A stretch of 64,000 nt of DNA from Labia minor (taxonomy: Eukaryota; Arthropoda; Insecta; Dermaptera; Spongiphoridae): assembly GCA_963082975.1 (NCBI GenBank), contig OY720346.1, positions 37,785,787 through 37,849,786 of the forward strand. Reading direction: 5' to 3'. The position numbers were made by a program, and so were the translations under genes. The notes beneath the pieces are model-generated. The model was not told where the DNA came from, did no database searches, and saw nothing but the letters and a program-made list of their open reading frames with translations. Every line of letters begins with the position of its first letter. Positions within the stretch are counted from its first letter, which is position 1. Below, in pieces: positions 61,540 through 64,000 of the stretch.

Positions 61540-61892
61540 TTTATCTCTGTGACTCTACGAAACTCGAAAGTTCTTGGCCGCAGCAACCACACCCCTCCAA
61601 GTATTCCTATTCTGATCCACAACCTTCCAATCCCTATCCTCTCCCACATTATCCACTAACCGTGTCCAAGAGGACGTTTCCCACTCGGTCTCCCTACCAA
61701 TATATTTTTTGCCATTCTATCTTCTCCCATTCTAGCTACGTGTCCTGCCCACCGTATATATATATATATATATATCCTTCTCAATTTTATAATTCTAACT
61801 ATATCTGGAGATGCATAGAGGTCATGCAATTCCTCGTTATGCAATCTTCGCCATTCCCCAGTGACCTCAACTTTCTTTGGCCCATAAATGCT
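61540..61892 (-). pseudogene. LINE 3' end, copy L7 with TA expansion in the coding tail
   Basis: Minus strand: MHNEELHDLYASPDIVRIIK, then RRWAGHVARMGEDRMAKNIL (61656-61844) with a TA run at 61757-61775 that inserts IYIYIYI between the arginines of the usual RRLRWAGH. The 3' end lies next to atttatctctgtg. It breaks off at 61892 within the IYGPKK region. Confidence 0.85.
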
Positions 61893-62389
61893 TGATGAAT
61901 AGTGATAACCATATTATAAAGTGAATTTGATCGTTAATAATATTAATTTAATAATACCAATTTTATTTTAAAAATTAATTTAATTTAATGATAAAAATAA
62001 CTAACCACCAACTTAATTGTACTCTATAGAAATAAAATAAAAATCTAATTAAAAAATTTATACGTTTTTTTTTTAAAATTTATAATTTGAAAACAAAATA
62101 GTAGTGATATAATGGAAACTTTATAGAATTATTATCAGTAGTTTATTTTAGTTGATAAGACACTAAGCATTAAGTATATAATTATTTAGTATATTTACTT
62201 TAATTAGGTTAATTTTAAATGATTTATAAATGGGAGAGCGAAAGAAAAGTGAGGAATAATATTGAAGATCAAGATTAATGGATCTGGTCAATTTATTTCT
62301 CAAAAATTTGGATTAAATAAATATTTGATCATTTATCAAACGATATGTTTGATAAAATAATCAATTAATGAAAAAAAAAATATTGAATG
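61893..62389. other. AT-rich spacer
   Basis: Nothing recognised. Confidence 0.5.
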
Positions 62390-62720
62390 TAAATATCGAA
62401 CAGCCGGTTATGGTGGAAATAAATCATTTATATTTATGTAAGAGACTAATTACCAATTGGTCGGTTGTTAACTTGGCGTAAGGCAATAGATCGTTAATCA
62501 ATGAAAATAAACCACGTATTATTAGGTCGGAAAGACAAATTGAGTATTTAAACATAAACAGGGGATTAGTAGAGACCGCATTGGGATACAACTTGCCCGT
62601 TCAAATTAATAGGAAAGTGTGAAAGAGAGACAGAGAGAAAGAGAGGGAATGGTGAGATGGGTGGATGGGTGAGTGGGTGGGGATAGGTTAGGAAAGAGAA
62701 GTCAGAGAAATGTGAAAATT
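62390..62720. other. Unique island, candidate cis-regulatory element
   Basis: Non-repeated, with gactaattaccaattggtcg, ggttgttaacttgg, gttaatcaatgaaaataaac and aaacataaacagggg: dense homeodomain-, HNF1/POU- and forkhead-like words within 150 bp. A GA-rich run follows. No open frame. Inference only. Confidence 0.35.
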
Positions 62721-63319
62721 TATTATTATTAAATTTTTGTTTGTTTTTCTTTTATTACGATAAAACAAATTCGTTAGGTTTGGAATGAAATGAAACGAGA
62801 ATTTTTGAAATAGTTGAAACATTTCAAATGTATGTACTTTCTTTCTCTCCCTCTCTCTCTTTCTCCAACTTCCTCTCCACCCCCCCCCCCCCCTTATATA
62901 TAAATATATTAATTATATAAGAGTGTTTGTTTTCATAGTTAAAAATATTATAATATGTTTAAATCATCCTTGTATAAATATTTGTAAATAAAATATTTAT
63001 ATGTTTTTGATTAAATAATCTCATTTTAATTTGATGTATGATTAAAAATTCTATTTGAAAAAAAAGAAAAGTAAGAAAACTTTAATAAAAAAAAGAATAC
63101 TAGAGATTTAGTATTAAATCAAATACTTACCTTATATTTATGCTAGATATTTTTTATTTTATTTAATTATTTTTTAATTTTTTTGAAGTATGCGAATACG
63201 GAAGTTTGCACAACTTTTTGCTTAACTCAGTTGTAGGTTACTATATTCAAAGATCATGCTGTAAATGATTTATGATTGAAAAATTTAGTACGTTAAAATT
63301 TAGTACTTTAATTTACTAC
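62721..63319. other. AT-rich spacer with C-run
   Basis: 62836-62893 is a polypyrimidine tract ending in 14 or so C residues. Otherwise nothing recognised. Confidence 0.5.
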
Positions 63320-63512
63320 TTATTAAGGGAATTTTTATTAAAAGACCACATTGTTTGTATAAAATTATTTATTAAATTAAAATAATTATCGGTTTCGTAC
63401 GGTTACCGAAAACGACTGCAGAATAAGCAGTCGAAATGTTGTACAGTTATTTTAATTTAATAAATAATTTTATACAAACAATGTGGTCTTTTAATAAAAA
63501 TTCCCTTAATAA
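63320..63512. mobile_element. Near-perfect 193-bp foldback element with nested hairpins
   Basis: Arms of about 62 bp (ttattaagggaatttttatt ...; inverse at the right end) are base-for-base complementary as far as I can read. The 60-bp loop holds a second perfect hairpin, cgactgc-agaataa-gcagtcg, and a weaker ggtttcgtacggttacc. The outer word ttattaaggg...cccttaataa makes the duplication ambiguous (TA or TTA/TAA). Non-coding MITE-like element. Confidence 0.85.
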
Positions 63513-63561
63513 TTATCAAAATAACCCCAAAAGCTTTAATAAATAATTTACGACTATTCAA

Positions 63562-63813
63562 AAAAAAATTGACTTTTGTACCTCCTACGCAAGGACGTCT
63601 ATCAAGTCTGTTATATCCATTAGGTGATCAGTAGAACGGGTCCTATCAACCTTTACCTTGATATTCTTGATCAGAGGCGCTATCAAGTAGCTTTCCAAAT
63701 TTTGATCCCGGAGGCTGGGTTGACTCCGTCCCTTAGACCCCAGCTAGAGAACCCTGGACCACACAAGAATGTGAAGCAGCTTCGCTAAACTCTCACACTA
63801 TGGCGCCTTTAGT
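63562..63813 (-). mobile_element. tRNA-derived SINE-like element S2 with 10-bp TSD
   Basis: Minus strand. The head tagcgaagctgcttcacatt and B-box-like tggtccagggttctctagct are followed by the same body as S1 (ggggtctaagggacggagtc, agctacttgatagcgcctct, aaaggttgataggacccgtt) and an aaaagtcaat tail with a T-run. It is flanked by the 10-bp direct repeat actattcaaa at 63552-63561 and 63814-63823, consistent with LINE-assisted integration. Confidence 0.8.
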
Positions 63814-64000
63814 ACTATTCAAATGAAAATATAATAATTGTATATATACATCAAAAAAATTATATGGATATTTTTAAATAATAGTTAAAAAAATTAAAGT
63901 AGTCCTATCTTTATATTAATAATAATAAAATTCAAATAATTTTTTTTTTCACCAATATGGTACAAAAATACAATAGCATTTCAATGATATTTTCAAGAGG

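Noticed and set aside
1-64000. Bacterial-style operons, promoters, terminators and ribosome-binding sites
   Set aside because: The composition, element types and lack of dense long frames show a eukaryotic nuclear sequence, so such calls would be meaningless.

Overview
The window is eukaryotic nuclear DNA, almost certainly from an arthropod and most likely an insect. It is strongly AT-rich and full of A/T homopolymers and TA/CA microsatellites, and no host gene can be recognised. The non-LTR retrotransposon tail (protein signature IIKSRRLRWAGHVARMGEER), the mariner and Tc1 relics, the ZBED5/SCAND3-like and ZMYM1-like hAT transposases and the Helentron-type endonuclease are all typical of insect genomes. 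Species cannot be fixed from the sequence alone.

Layout. 0-4 kb is a hAT nest. A 3.3 kb element (384-3710) has an intact 619-aa transposase, near-identical inverted ends and a perfect 8-bp target duplication. It sits inside an older ZMYM-type hAT end that also carries a 194-bp palindromic hAT MITE with its own perfect 8-bp duplication. 4.5-6.3 kb is a LINE reverse-transcriptase relic split by a non-autonomous Helentron, which contains another Helentron-like element. 10-13.9 kb is an imperfect inverted duplication of LINE 3' ends with a GC-rich hairpin-bearing border, interrupted by a 662-bp hAT deletion derivative (perfect 8-bp duplication). 15.3-15.8 kb is a deletion derivative of a hAT related to the first, again with a perfect duplication. 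22.5-24.9 kb is the decayed source-type Helentron, keeping an endonuclease-domain pseudogene and both ends. The rest is AT-rich spacer with scattered copies of two Helentron-like non-autonomous families, mariner/Tc1 relics, LINE tails and tRNA-derived SINE-like units.

The main theme is Helitron2/Helentron biology. Three families share one end architecture: an inverted repeat at the 5' end, its partner lying subterminally at the 3' end, and a terminal hairpin. These are family A (10 copies), family B (5 copies and one tip) and family C (one decayed endonuclease-bearing copy and one small derivative). Families A and B are also collinear inside (head, microsatellite about 115 bp in, then a related core), which matches what is known for DINE-1/HINE elements of flies.

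The only protein-coding gene that looks functional is the hAT transposase at 770-2629 (minus). Between repeats there are islands of more GC-balanced, non-repeated sequence of a few hundred bases with homeodomain- or forkhead-like words; they are candidate cis-regulatory islands in a gene desert or a large intron, which only comparative data can test.
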